Origin: Przewalskia tangutica
Taxonomy: Eukaryota; Streptophyta; Magnoliopsida; Solanales; Solanaceae
Assembly (NCBI GenBank): GCA_029844215.1
Contig: CM056726.1
Span: forward strand, 38,867,001-38,931,000
DNA length: 64,000 nucleotides
Direction: 5' to 3'
Positions 23,689 to 34,868 of the stretch are shown here, one piece after another. How positions within the stretch are numbered: the stretch's first letter is position 1; the number at the start of each line of letters is the position of its first letter. The translations under genes were made by a program, and so were the position numbers. A model generated the notes under the pieces. That model was not told the DNA's origin. It made no database searches and saw only the letters and a list, made by a program, of their open reading frames with translations.

Positions 23689-26600
23689 ATGGCTGATTCT
23701 GCAAATTCTAAGAACTACGGCGTTCCGATTTACGGTGCCGGTTGGATTCCACCCAGCGCCCTCAGATCTGCCGTCGAACCGCCGCCGGCCGATGATGAAA
23801 AGGACGACGGCGACAAATCATCACCGGGAAGTTATATTGTACTTTCCGGAGGCGGTGGGGAAGGGAATAGCGGTATTCGTAACGCTATCATTGTTGCTCA
23901 ATTCGATTTTGATTCTAATGTGCTCTCTGATGAACCTGTAAGCCATTAATCTTCATTCTTATGATTCGATATCCAGTACTTCTATTCATATTTAATTGTT
24001 CTGTAGATGTATGTTTTTGTACGTGCTCATCATATACGCAAATTTTTGTTAGATTTCGTATATTTGTGTTCTCTGTGATCTTCTAGAAGCTAAGGCCTTT
24101 AGTTTTGAAGAGATCAAATGACTTAAACTGATTGAAACTAACTTAGTTAAGTATTTCATTTTGTTCATTTTTTGGATCCAAGGGACTGATGTATAGCTAT
24201 AGAAGATATATCAATATGTATTATCAGGGGCGCATTACAATTTCTAGAATATAGGTGCACCACTAAATAAAGGAGAAAAATAGAGAGTATTAAGTGAGAA
24301 TTGATCAATGTTCCTTCGGGTAATAACTCAACATTCAACCAAGTGCATCATTCTGCCTTTTTGTAGCATGGGTGCCAAATAGATCAATTCTATAAAATAT
24401 GTACATAAAAATACCCAATTTGACGGAAAGACCGTGGGCTCACGTGCCCCTGTGTATTATAAGCAATGAGTTCTTGAACTTTTGCAGTTTAATTTATATG
24501 TACACTCTTTCCATTTTTGAAACATTTGAATATGTTTGACAACAACAACAACATACCCAGTGTAATCCCACAAGTGGGTTTTGGGGAGGGTAAAGTGTAT
24601 TTATATCTTACCCATGCGTTAGAAGGTAGGGAGGCTGTTTCCAATACATTTGAATATGTTTGACACTACTCTATTTCTATCTAGCTTCCACAAGAATCAC
24701 AACTTTCAAGAAGACAAGAATCCAAATCAATTTTTTTTTTGTATTTTATACTTTGATTTGATGATTTATTGATCAAACTAGCTCTTCAATCATTAATTTA
24801 CTATTTTCTTCGATAACCACTAGTATAGTTGAATTGGAGAGAGTACATGATAAAACCATTTTTGGGCATTAAAATAATCTATTATCTTGGGGAAATGTGG
24901 TGAAACCTAAATCCTGCTTGCTGAAGGATGAGAGGGGCTCGGATGGGTTGTGACTACAGACATCAGATTTCTTATTTTTCAGCGCAGAAGGTTATCTTTG
25001 TCAAACATGGTTCCTTCTGATGCTTATATGTTACCATTTTCAGATGTTCTAGCCTTAATAAAAACTATTTTTTTTCTAAGAGCCTTAACTAAAACTATTA
25101 AGTACATCCACTAGCATAAACATATCGGTGGCTTTATGATTGGTCAATTACAACTTTAATTCCATTGCCGTGTATGCTCTTTACTTTTGTTTTCCTTGAA
25201 CATTATAAAAACATGAGAGATCATTTATAGCCTTTTTGGATCAGTTTGACTAAAATTATGTGCTTTGTTGAAGGTGGCTAGGTTAGGAACTGGTGGTGAT
25301 CTTCCTTATAGGATGGCAGTACATCCAGGTGGAGAAGGTCTAATATGTTCATTGCCAAAAAGCTGCAGGTAAAGTTTGTGCAATGGGATTTGATTTCAAG
25401 GCTTAGAGTACTGTTCATGTTGAGTAGCTTTATGACCTGTGAGTGGTGGCATGGGCTGAGGGGAGCATAGAATCACAATAGCATACAGTTGCTAATAGAA
25501 CATTTAGTGGATTATATAGTTAAGGCTGAAGTGATATCACTTGACATCATGTGATACAACTTTTCTAAATTGTTCATTTCTATGATTATTCAATCTCTAC
25601 TTGGTTAGTTGCTTTAGCAAACTTAGTCCACAGTAGACTACTTGCAGTATTTAAGCTTGGAACTTTTGCCTGGACTTTCAGCGAGTAGCTTGGGTAAGCA
25701 TCTAATCAATGTGCTTCCTGTGTAGATGGTTTGACTGGGATTTTCAGAGAGCTGAAAATCGTTCATTGGGTCTGATATCATCTGAGAGAGTACTTGAGCC
25801 ATTGCAAGATATTGGACAACAATTAGCGCTAACTTTTAACAATGAAGGTTCTTTACTTGCTGTCGGCGGTGAGGTAGATATCTTCCCTTAAATTATTTCA
25901 GGTTGATATGAAAGTATGGCGTTGCTTGCCAGTGAAGGAAAACTGTTCAACGTGAAGGCACTACTGTTTTGTTCATGTGTATATAACGTTTAAGAAGGCT
26001 ACTTTTATAAGATTAGGTTCTTCTCACAATTTGGTAAAAGTTGGACAGTGTTCTTCAAAAATATATCCAGAAAAGTCAGTCTTTGTTTACTTTACCCTCT
26101 AAAATATTCTTGTACGCTATGAGTTAGATTGTATGTAAAGGAAAAGGAGGAGGTAGTCTGAGTACAAATTATGGCACCACTAGTTTACATCACTAATTAG
26201 TAATTACACACTGGTGGTACACATGTTCTCCCTGCATTAAACTGTAAAGGTTGCAGAAAGTGACTTGATTGAAAAAAGTTTCTGAAAGTGCTCATAAAGT
26301 GGGCTTGTATTCCTCTCTGAAACTTTGTTCTACCCCACAATGTATAATTTTGTGTACGAGAGAAGGGAGTAAACTCAGGATTATAGCCCGATTCTTTGGC
26401 ATCAATTTTTAATCGATAAAGGTTTCATCTGTCTTAGTTACGAATATCTAGTGGCTATGTTTTGACTCACGTTCTGGATCCCACATTGGTACCTTATGTT
26501 TAGAACCTATTTGGCTTTCTCCTTTTCGGATTTTGATTCCTTGTCGTAAGAAAGGTGTCGGCACAACTTTAACTCTTTTAAAAATAATGAATTGCTGAAG

Positions 26601-29600
26601 GTAATTAGTAGCAAAGTAAAAAAAAAACTTTAAACAAGTTTTTTTCCATTTTAAGAACTTTTCTTAGTATCTATTACTCAATAAAGAAGGATTTTCTTTG
26701 TATCTCTTCATAGTACACAGTTTAAGGAGAAGGCCTTAGATGTTAATAGATAACTGAAGAAGGGAATAGATTTCTATCAGGAAATATGAACTTCCATACT
26801 AGTCTTTTCCCACCATCCTCTCATTCTACGCTTGCTGTTTCTTTTTGACCCTTTGGAGTTAAAAAAGGCTTTTGGAATTGACAGAAGTTATTAGCCATTT
26901 TGTGAGTATGACCAAGTTTATACATAATCCTAACATGACTATCTAACAGCCAGTAATGTGTGGATGGAAATTTAAGATCAGTTTCTTCTGGCTGTATAGC
27001 CTGCAAAACGATGATGACCATAATACTCGGGGGTTTTGAGCTGTCTATGGCAGCCGTACATTGACGGGTAAAGAGTAGGTTAACCAGGAAATGAATCAAT
27101 CTATCAATCAACTACGCTGTGAGCTTTATAAAAAAAAATCAACTAGGATGTGAGATACCAAATAGTTGGGGAGGATAATGAGTAATTTTTTTCAGCAGTA
27201 TGACTTACAAAGCAAATATACGATTTGTTCTGTCGCTCTAATGAAGAGAAAAAAAACTGTTCTAATCCTATATGCTGAACTTTAACAACTTGGCTTGGTG
27301 GTGTACTTTTAAGGCAAAACAATCATGCTGAACAGGCTGTCATCCCATCCCAGAAATTTCTTATGTTTTGCCAAGTTTGATTTGGGGAATATTTATGACA
27401 TCTAGTTTGGATTGAGGCATGATTGATTTGTTAGATCAAGGAGGCAGCTTCTGCCTCTTTCTTACTGTCCTTGTATAAAGAGTGAAATATAGAATTACAT
27501 CACCTTGTTTGTGCAGGTAAATTATAATTTTCTTGATTATTGAATTTTGGTGCAGTACAGGATGGCAAGTTGAGGGTTTACAAGTGGCCTAGCATGGAAA
27601 ATATTCTTGATCAGGATGATGCTCATGCTTCTGTGAAGGATCTAGACTTCAGGTTCATAGTATTGCTCAATTTCAATTTAATCACTACAAGCAATATGTT
27701 TATGGTAGAGGGATTTTGACTCAAATATTTTCGGTTGTATATGCAGCCCTGATGGAAAATTTCTTGCATCTGTTGGAAGCGGCCCTTGCCGGATTTGGGA
27801 TGTCTCAAAATCAACGTCTGTAGCTTCTTTGAAGAAGGAAAATGTAATAATTTATTAATGGCTTTAAAATGCTGGAAGATGCTCAGTGTGTTGTGTTTCA
27901 TTTTTTCCCTACCAAAAGAACGGAAAAAAGTGATGTCAAATTTCTGATTTAATTGACACTAAGACTACCCAAAAAGCAGAGTGGAGTCATTTTTTTTGTT
28001 TCTCCTTTCAATTGGCTTTATATAAACTGGTTCTCTCTTACACGTGGATTCTTATTTTTTAATAAGATAATAGTTACATGTAGACTCTTATCTTTTAATA
28101 AGAGTAGTTACATGTGGATTCTTATATTCCCGGTTCTAGGAAGTTGTGTGGGCATATACCCCAACTTTTTTTCTCTTTGTTGCTTTAGTAATCTGACAAG
28201 AAGCGTCTTCTGTACCCAGGATGAGATTTTTGGCTCTTGTAAATTCTCACCAATTAACGATGAGAATCAGGTTCTATACATTATCACAATGCGAGGTGGA
28301 TATGCTATACTGGAAATTATCTGAATTACCTATTTTTAGATAGTGCTTCCCTTGGAATGTGTGAATAATTAACCATGTATTCTTGTATTTGCAAAGATCA
28401 AGGTGGAAGTGTTTCGAAGTGGAGTACTACTACATGGAAGAGGATAAAATCAAAGCGTGTTGTTCGTGACCCTATTTGTGCCTTCAATGTTTCACCCAAC
28501 GGAAAGCTTCTGGCAGTGTAAGACTCTTTTTCGGGTTCTCTTCCACGAATGTGTATAGTCACTGTATCTCATCGCACCACTGAACTCTCCATATAGCTGA
28601 ACATTCTTAAAGTTGGAAAGTCCATTTATATAATGTGCTAAACTTAGTGCTGCCCTTCAAAGAGTTTGAGCATTTGTCTACAAAAGCAGCTAATTGACTT
28701 GTCCCAAAGGGGATGGTGAAGAGGTTGACGCATAGGAATAGCATACCTGGAGATTCCTGGACCAAAGCTTAGCTAAAACATTAATGGCTGTAGGCCCGTG
28801 CTAATATTTTGTCGTATAGTATATTTTATTTTATTCCATTGTGCATTTTCTGGGCAATATAGCTGGAAAGGAACAAGCTGTTTTGAAGGATATAGATCTC
28901 CTATTTCTAGAGTAATGATAGTTGTTTGCAGAATTTGTTCTTCTGGTGTAGAAGTAGTTCAATAGGCAGTCTGAAGTTTGAACAAACTAATGGATTTCCT
29001 AGATCTGTTAGGAAGGAAGTCTAGTAGTCTGATTTTCTTTTTGATGCTTTTTGTTTGTTTATGTAACCTTTGAATACCTTCTTGGTACCCTTTTAATAAA
29101 TCTTTTACCTTATAAAAAAATACAGTTTAATTAAGGGAGTGCACGGTTCGGTGAAAAACAAAAGAACTGATTAAAAAAAATTAATATTTTTTGTCTAGCT
29201 TGGTTTGATTTTAAATTTTAAAAATTGATACGTATTTGGTAAAGAATCAATCTTTCTGTTGGATGTCTCTGATTAATTATATTCCGAATTCTCATTAGTA
29301 ATTTCTGCATAATAAAATCAAATATTGGCTACTCCATTTTTTCCAATTTTTTTTCAAGAAATGTCAATAGTGTTAGATGCTGCACTTGTAGTATGAAATT
29401 AATGAACTTCGTTTATAAATAAGGTATTATTTAGATTAGGAAAAGATTAATAGTTTGATAATGCAGGCTAAAACTACAAGAAAGAGCAACATTTTGTTGG
29501 TAAATATTTTTTTTTATTATCAAATCGAGTTATGTACAGATCTGAAAAAAACACTTGAGAGTTGGACAAACAGGCAAACAGCCCATTCACTTTCCCTAAA

Positions 29601-31702
29601 ACTCCAAGTTATTCACTTCTGCCCCCAAAAAATAATCCATGTTTGTATTCTTATCCACATTTACCTAAATCTAGTCTCATCCTTATTTGTGAGCAAATAA
29701 AAAATAAAAAAGTGACTCGTCATTATCTATATTACTGATGTTCCTTGGTTTTGACATCAAAATCAGATTAGAAAAGTAATCTAGCAAATTAGACTTCAAC
29801 ACTGCTGCGTGATGGGACATAATTTATTTGATAGAAAAAAACAAGTAATTCACGTTTGTATGAATCTTGTATCTTTGAAAAAAAAAAGATTTTTATGTAG
29901 AGGTTGGAGTTGGAGACTGACTCAAAACTAGAGTATTTGGAAAAACAGAAAACTTGATTTGATTTATTAAAATGTCCTGAGGATAAACATGCAGTAAACG
30001 ATCAAATCAATGCACAAAAGAAACCTGCAGAAGTTAGCTAACAAAGCTAACCTATAGGGTGAAAGAGAGAAGAATTACACGACAGTAAGAACCCAAGATA
30101 TTACCAAGTATAAAAGCTGACACACAACTGAAACATGTCATAATTTTAGATGCGGATAGCACGTGTCCTACGAGTATTTTTTAGGACAACATAGTAAAAT
30201 ACATGTAGAACTTTATAGAGAAGCTACAGTAATACATGTCTAGCAACCAATGAGAACCAAACACACAGTCTAAATTATCCAAATACCCTCTCCTAAGTAG
30301 GACGGCCTCAAGCTCCCTCCTTCCGGCTTCTATTTAGTAGTAATAATAGCTGGTGCGGGTCCACCTGCTAACCTTGGTGAGGAGGTTTACTCGACCATCT
30401 GTGCTTGTGGGTTGTAGGAGACCGCCTGGTGGATTAACCGAGGTGTGCACAAACTAGCCTGGACACCAACATTTGTAAAATTTAAGTGGCTAATTGACTT
30501 TTGATGGAACGTATTATCAAAGATGTTTGCTCTTGTATGATTTGGTGTGTATCATTGAAGACGCTCAAAAAGCTACCATCTAAGAGTAAAATGTCAGATT
30601 ATTAGCTTGTTTCTTAAGAGACCATGAAATTGTTCCGCGGGTCTATTGAATCGATTTCAGTTTCTCCAGCTATATGCTTAAGAACAACTTACATTTAGGT
30701 TTTAAATTTTTCAGGGTTTTTCCATAAGTTCATATAATACATGATGATCCGTGTGAAACTACCACCATCCTGTTGACATCTTATAATACTGAATAGTAGA
30801 AGTAATACCGATGTTGCATAGAATATGTTCTTGGGAACTTAAGGCTGCCTGTATTTTACTTTCTTTTGCAGAGGAACGATTGAGGGAGATGTTCTGATAG
30901 TGTCTTCCAACAATTTTCAAGTGCACAATGTGGTAAAAAAGGCTCACCTTGGTCTTGTTACAACATTGAAGTTCTCAGAAGATTCGAGGTCCTAAATGTT
31001 TTTCATGCTCCTGTTAGTAACTGTAAAAGCCTGCAGTCAATACAAATAGTTCTAATTTTTTGCTTTTTTCAGGGCTTTGCTTTCTGCCTCCATGGATTCA
31101 AGTGTGAGAGTTACAATTATGAAGGAGGAGAAGAAAAGTGGTGAGTATTTAATTTGCGTATTAATATTAGGAACATGATGGTAGAGAGTAGCTTGTTTAT
31201 GTGGGGTTGTTCCTAGCAGGTAGCGAGCCCAGTGCTGAAAATGAGCCTAATATTTGAAGTTTGTAAGGTTCTGTTGTTGATCCTGATTGGTTTAGTTTTA
31301 ACTCAATAGTTATGTAAGAAAAAAGTTGATATTACTGATGACATGAACTAGTAGGAAACAACTTGCAAATATATGCGTGTTAGATATATTCTTTGTTAGC
31401 ATTTCAATTTATTTTAGTTTGGTCAAGTCATTAGTACCTGAATTAATCTGTATGCACTTTGTCCAACTGGCTGATAGCAATCATACTGCAAACAGATCTC
31501 TTTCTACTTTTGCCATCAAGTGCCATGCTTTGCGCATGCATAATTGACTATTGTTATGGTAATTATGTCATTAAACATATTGTTTACATTTGCAGGTGTG
31601 AGCTTGTGGATCGTTATACTTGTTCTTTTGATTGCAATTGCTGTATTTTACGCAGCAAGCAACGAGATCCTTCCAGTGGAGCTAAACTCTATATTCAAAT
31701 GA
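23689..31702 (+). CDS. STL2P: SEC12-like protein 2 (WD40 SAR1 exchange factor family)
   Basis: Ten coding exons: 23689-23937, 25274-25368, 25726-25873, 27561-27652, 27747-27843, 28220-28295, 28397-28517, 30872-30988, 31073-31140 and 31596-31702. All junctions are GT-AG, the phases agree, and together they give 389 residues, the usual length for plant SEC12-like proteins. The N-terminus GVPIYGAGWIPP is typical of the family. A glycine-rich loop (GGGGEGNSGIRN, residues 54-65) sits where SEC12 proteins contact SAR1. WD40 blades follow (AVHPGGEGLI, LALTFNNEGSLLAVGGEDGKLRVYKW, DLDFSPDGKFLASVG, FNVSPNGKLLAVGT, SEDSRALLSASMDSSVRV). A single C-terminal membrane span covers about residues 356-375, so the WD40 domain faces the cytosol. 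The expected role is GDP-GTP exchange on SAR1 at the ER to start COPII coats. The relative PHF1 helps phosphate transporters leave the ER; the STL2P branch fits best, from memory of the family. Confidence 0.93.
24541..24645 (-). mobile_element. Truncated SINE in SEC12-like intron 1
   Basis: Its minus strand ends GGGATTACACTGGGTATG followed by TTG repeats, the tail of the TS/SolS SINEs of nightshades. It is flanked by a perfect 19-base duplication, ACATTTGAATATGTTTGAC, at 24522-24540 and 24646-24664. The 5' part is missing. Confidence 0.85.
28033..28130. repeat. Short tandem repeat in SEC12-like intron 5
   Basis: About two and a half copies, spaced roughly 35 bases, of a unit with ACATGTGGATTCTTAT and TTTTAATAAGA. 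Confidence 0.6.
28518..30871. other. Large intron 7 of the SEC12-like gene
   Basis: 2.35 kb, AT-rich. It contains a possible MITE end near 29143 (GTGCACGGTTCGGTGAAAAAC, similar to one end of common hAT MITEs, no partner found) and the SINE at 30340-30476. Otherwise I see no feature. Confidence 0.6.
30340..30476 (+). mobile_element. SINE-like fragment
   Basis: Contains GGTGCGGGTCCACC, GTTGTAGGAGACCGCCTGGT, GGATTAACCGAGGTG and AGCCTGGACACC, the word order of a tRNA-derived nightshade SINE. No clear target duplication was seen. Confidence 0.5.
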
Positions 31703-32729
31703 CGAGCTTTACTCAAAAGTATTGTTATAGGTGAAACAGTATCTGGCATTTTGAAGGCTGTCTCTGGAACAGTAGGCTTGGATTCTAGCTTAAGTTAAAA
31801 TATATCTGGTGTTTTAGGTGTGCTTCAAGTGTTAGATAGTTTAAATACCTACTTTTCCTCCATTATATTCTCACTGTACAAAACAAGCTGTTGAGTAGGT
31901 CTACTCTTCCATTTTGCAACTTTATTTGGGAGATTTATTACTTAAAATTGGAAAAAGGTTCAAATTGTGTTTTGACATGTAAGAAAAGAACACCGTTGGT
32001 TCACTCGAAATATTTCTCAAACAAAATAGTTTATTTCAAGTTGAAGTTAGAAAAAGTCTTGTAATTTGTGAACGAGCAAACGGGGAACATAATTGACTTT
32101 GGAAAAAAAGGAACTGTTGTGTTCACTTTGAAAAGAATTTGCAGAAACAAATATTTGTTGCACAATAATGGAATAAAGGTTCTGATGCCAGTGCCCCCCC
32201 TTTACTAAAAAAAACAAAGATTTCTATAGCAAAGTTAAGCCAAGCCGTTGATAAGAAAGAAATAAATACATGACATGTCTGTGATACAATTCTTTCATCA
32301 TTCAATTAATATAAACCTTTGCCTTAATCACTTTACGGTTATTAATTGATACAATTCTGTGCATTGTAGAAAACAAATGAAACTTCTGACTGCTGACAAG
32401 AACAAATATCATACTGCCACGTGTCCATAATGTAACAGTACTAAGTCCATAAATCACAATCTTTCCCAAATCTAAGGTCCTTGAGTTCTGTTCTGTTTGA
32501 TGCTCTCACACCCCCCAAATTAAAAAAACATCTGATCATTCTTCTATAATTAATGCCCAAGAAAAGGTTGAAGTAGTTGTCCTCCAAACACACACAGAGT
32601 ACTGACATAGACATAAACATATTCTTGATGAGAGCTAAGAAAAAAGTAGTTGGTCCAAGTCAATGCACCATCCATATCAGTTCTTGATTGAGCTTTCAGC
32701 TAAAACAAGGGGCAAAATTGTACATCAAG
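31703..32729. other. Spacer between SEC12-like and WRKY genes
   Basis: It holds the SEC12-like 3' UTR, AT-rich spacer, and from about 32500 the likely WRKY promoter and first non-coding exon, which ends at 32729. TTGACT words (WRKY-binding W-box cores) occur at 32093 on plus and near 32660 on minus, which could allow auto-regulation. The transcription start is not evident. Confidence 0.4.
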
Positions 32730-33952
32730 GTGAGAATTCTCTTCTGAATTCATATGGCTTTGCCTCTTTTGTCTTGGTTATATTATTTCTGGCTAATTTC
32801 ATTTAATGTTTTAGGAATTTTGTTGACATTTTAGGGCTTATGCTGTTATGTTGGTTCTCTTTTTTAGCTATGCTGCTGTTAATTTATTTTCTTTTAACCA
32901 CTTTTAGGGGGTTTGTGAGAGTTAGGTAGGATGGAGGGACTTGAGAATATTGTTCACTTTTGTATTTTTATTTGTTTTTGTTTCTGAAACATATGTATTC
33001 ACTATTCGGCATCTAATTAGGAATACGAATCATAATAGTTTATATCCTCCTACTTTGGATATGCTGATTTTCCATCAAGTAAATCACTCAGCTTATCGAC
33101 CATGCCTAAATCCAAAGTAGTTGTGGTAGTTCTATCGTTGTCGATTTGGTGATTGATGATAATTACCACAAAATTCTAAATCCATTTTGAATTGTAAAAT
33201 GTTAATCTAATATAATATAACTATGATCGGGCAATAGAGCAGATAAGATCAAACTGAATGTGTGAAGGATATGGTTCCGGTTCTCTTCTGTCCCGTTTGG
33301 TTATTTTGGAGAATCATACATATGATCAGTTTGATGTTCTATTCATATCTTTTGATTGTTATGTTGATAGTAATAGTATTTCTTATGGAAATTGAAACAA
33401 AATAATTTACTGAATCAAGTTAGTACGCCTTTGTTTCACAGTTCAGCAACATTTTTAATCTAACCACGGCTTAATAATAAAAGTGTGATTCCCATAGTTT
33501 TTAATAACTCCCCCTGTCCTATTGTTTGGCCAACTTATTTCTTTAGCCCCTCCGGATAATATCACCTCTCTCCTTAAATGGAAATTTTACCATTTTCAAA
33601 AAGCCATGTTCAGGTATAAATGATATTTGTTATACATCATTTATTTCAAAGTGACAGTTCTAAATCACTTTCACATCTTTTAATCGGTATCTTATCATGA
33701 ACTGAAACATCAATGTGTGTTCATACAAATTGGACAAGATTAGAGATGATCACATGTTATGTAGGTACAAGTAGCACACATAGAAGATAATAATATTATC
33801 TAGGTGTTCATGCACCAGTCTATATGTGCATTAATATGACGACTGAATCTGTTAAAAGAAGAGGGGAAACCTGAAATCACATACAAGGAAGTTGTTGCAA
33901 AAGCCATATAAACTCTCAAAATCATTATAGTTTGTTTAAGAATAAAAAAAGG

Positions 33953-34020
33953 GCAGCCCGGTACACTAAGCTCCCGCTATGCGCTGGGTCCGGGGAAGGA
34001 CTGGACCACAAGGGTTTATT
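33953..34020 (+). mobile_element. SINE head fragment
   Basis: GGGCAGCCCGGTACACTAAG, CTCCCGCTATGCGCTGGGTC and CCGGGGAAGGACTGGACCAC form the 5' head of the TS-type SINE. It stops abruptly after ACAAGGGTTTATT. Confidence 0.75.
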
Positions 34021-34344
34021 AAAAATAGAACTTAATAAAATTTATCCCAAAAAAAGAAGAAAGAATAGAACATAAATAAGGCAAAGACTCGCATATACAA
34101 TCCTGGCTTGCTGGAATCAATGCCTTAGTTCTTGGTTTGTTGTTGCTACACTTACATTACATCAGGTCTTGTATTTTACAATTATTTAGTAATATAATGA
34201 ATAAGACTTGAATGAAGCTAAATGGACACAGAGAATCTATAGCTGATCTATACCTATTATAATTCCCATAATTTTGCTGCGTCTTGTCTGCTTGAATTCA
34301 GTATGTGCCATTATCCTTTTCCAGTAAAATATCATATCTGTCCT

Positions 34345-34700
34345 CTTTTTTTTTTTTTGTGATGACCAAGAAATCCGTCCGTGGACAACCCCTAGGACCA
34401 ACCACGGCCTTTGAAACTCGGGGATAATGGGTCCGACCCTCTACCCTTCTCCACTTAAATACCCGACTTAGTTCGCATGGCGTAGGGTTCGAACCTTTGA
34501 CCTAAGTCAGAAGTCCCTCAACTTTCGCCTTTTAAACTTAGTCATATCGGTCTTTGTATGCTATTAATATCTAAACGTCATTGGTTCATCGCGGGATTAC
34601 ACTGGGTATGTTATTGTTGTTCATTGCTTCATCGTGGCAGCCCGGTGTAGAAGGCATCCCGCGTTAGCAGGGTGGGGAAGGGTCGTACCTCAAGATTTCA
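34345..34700 (+). mobile_element. Composite SINE debris
   Basis: A repeat rich in CCGACCCTCTACCCTTCTCC and ACTTAAATACCCG runs to a SINE tail (GGGATTACACTGGGTATG then TTATTGTTG) near 34600-34620. A second SINE head, GGCAGCCCGGTGTAGAAGGC, follows at 34637. A relative of the first part recurs near 45430-45500. Confidence 0.5.
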
Positions 34701-34868
34701 TTGTGGTTTAAAGAAAATTGATGTTAGGCATGTTCTAAATAGGCAGTGGCGACTCACCTGTGTGTGGCATTTTCAGAATTAGCGGATCCGTATGTTGCAT
34801 ATGATAATATACTTGTACTTTATTCCCGTCTTAAATGTCGTACTTCAAATACTTCCTTTCAGGTTTGA

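Larger units (their letters stand above)
32730..34862 (+). other. Predicted 5'-UTR intron of the WRKY gene
   Basis: Donor CATCAAG|GTGAGA at 32730 and acceptor CTTTCAG at 34862, six bases before the ATG. It holds SINE debris at 33953-34020 and 34345-34700. The spliced structure is inferred from site quality only. Confidence 0.5.

Noticed and set aside
23624..23941. Open frame overlapping SEC12-like exon 1 in another frame
   Set aside because: It starts with TTG, not ATG, and the overlapping frame has exact family similarity and splice sites.
27953..28324. 123-codon open frame in the SEC12-like gene
   Set aside because: It is intron 5 read into exon 6; the Met start is TTG and only the exon part resembles protein.
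28930..29120. Possible LINE 3' tail in SEC12-like intron 7
   Set aside because: Based only on a TTTAATAAATCTTTTACC-like tail and an A-rich run; no coding remnant or target duplication.
33500..33700. Possible Stowaway MITE (CTCCCCCTGTCC-like start)
   Set aside because: Only one end was found, with no matching inverted end or TA pair.
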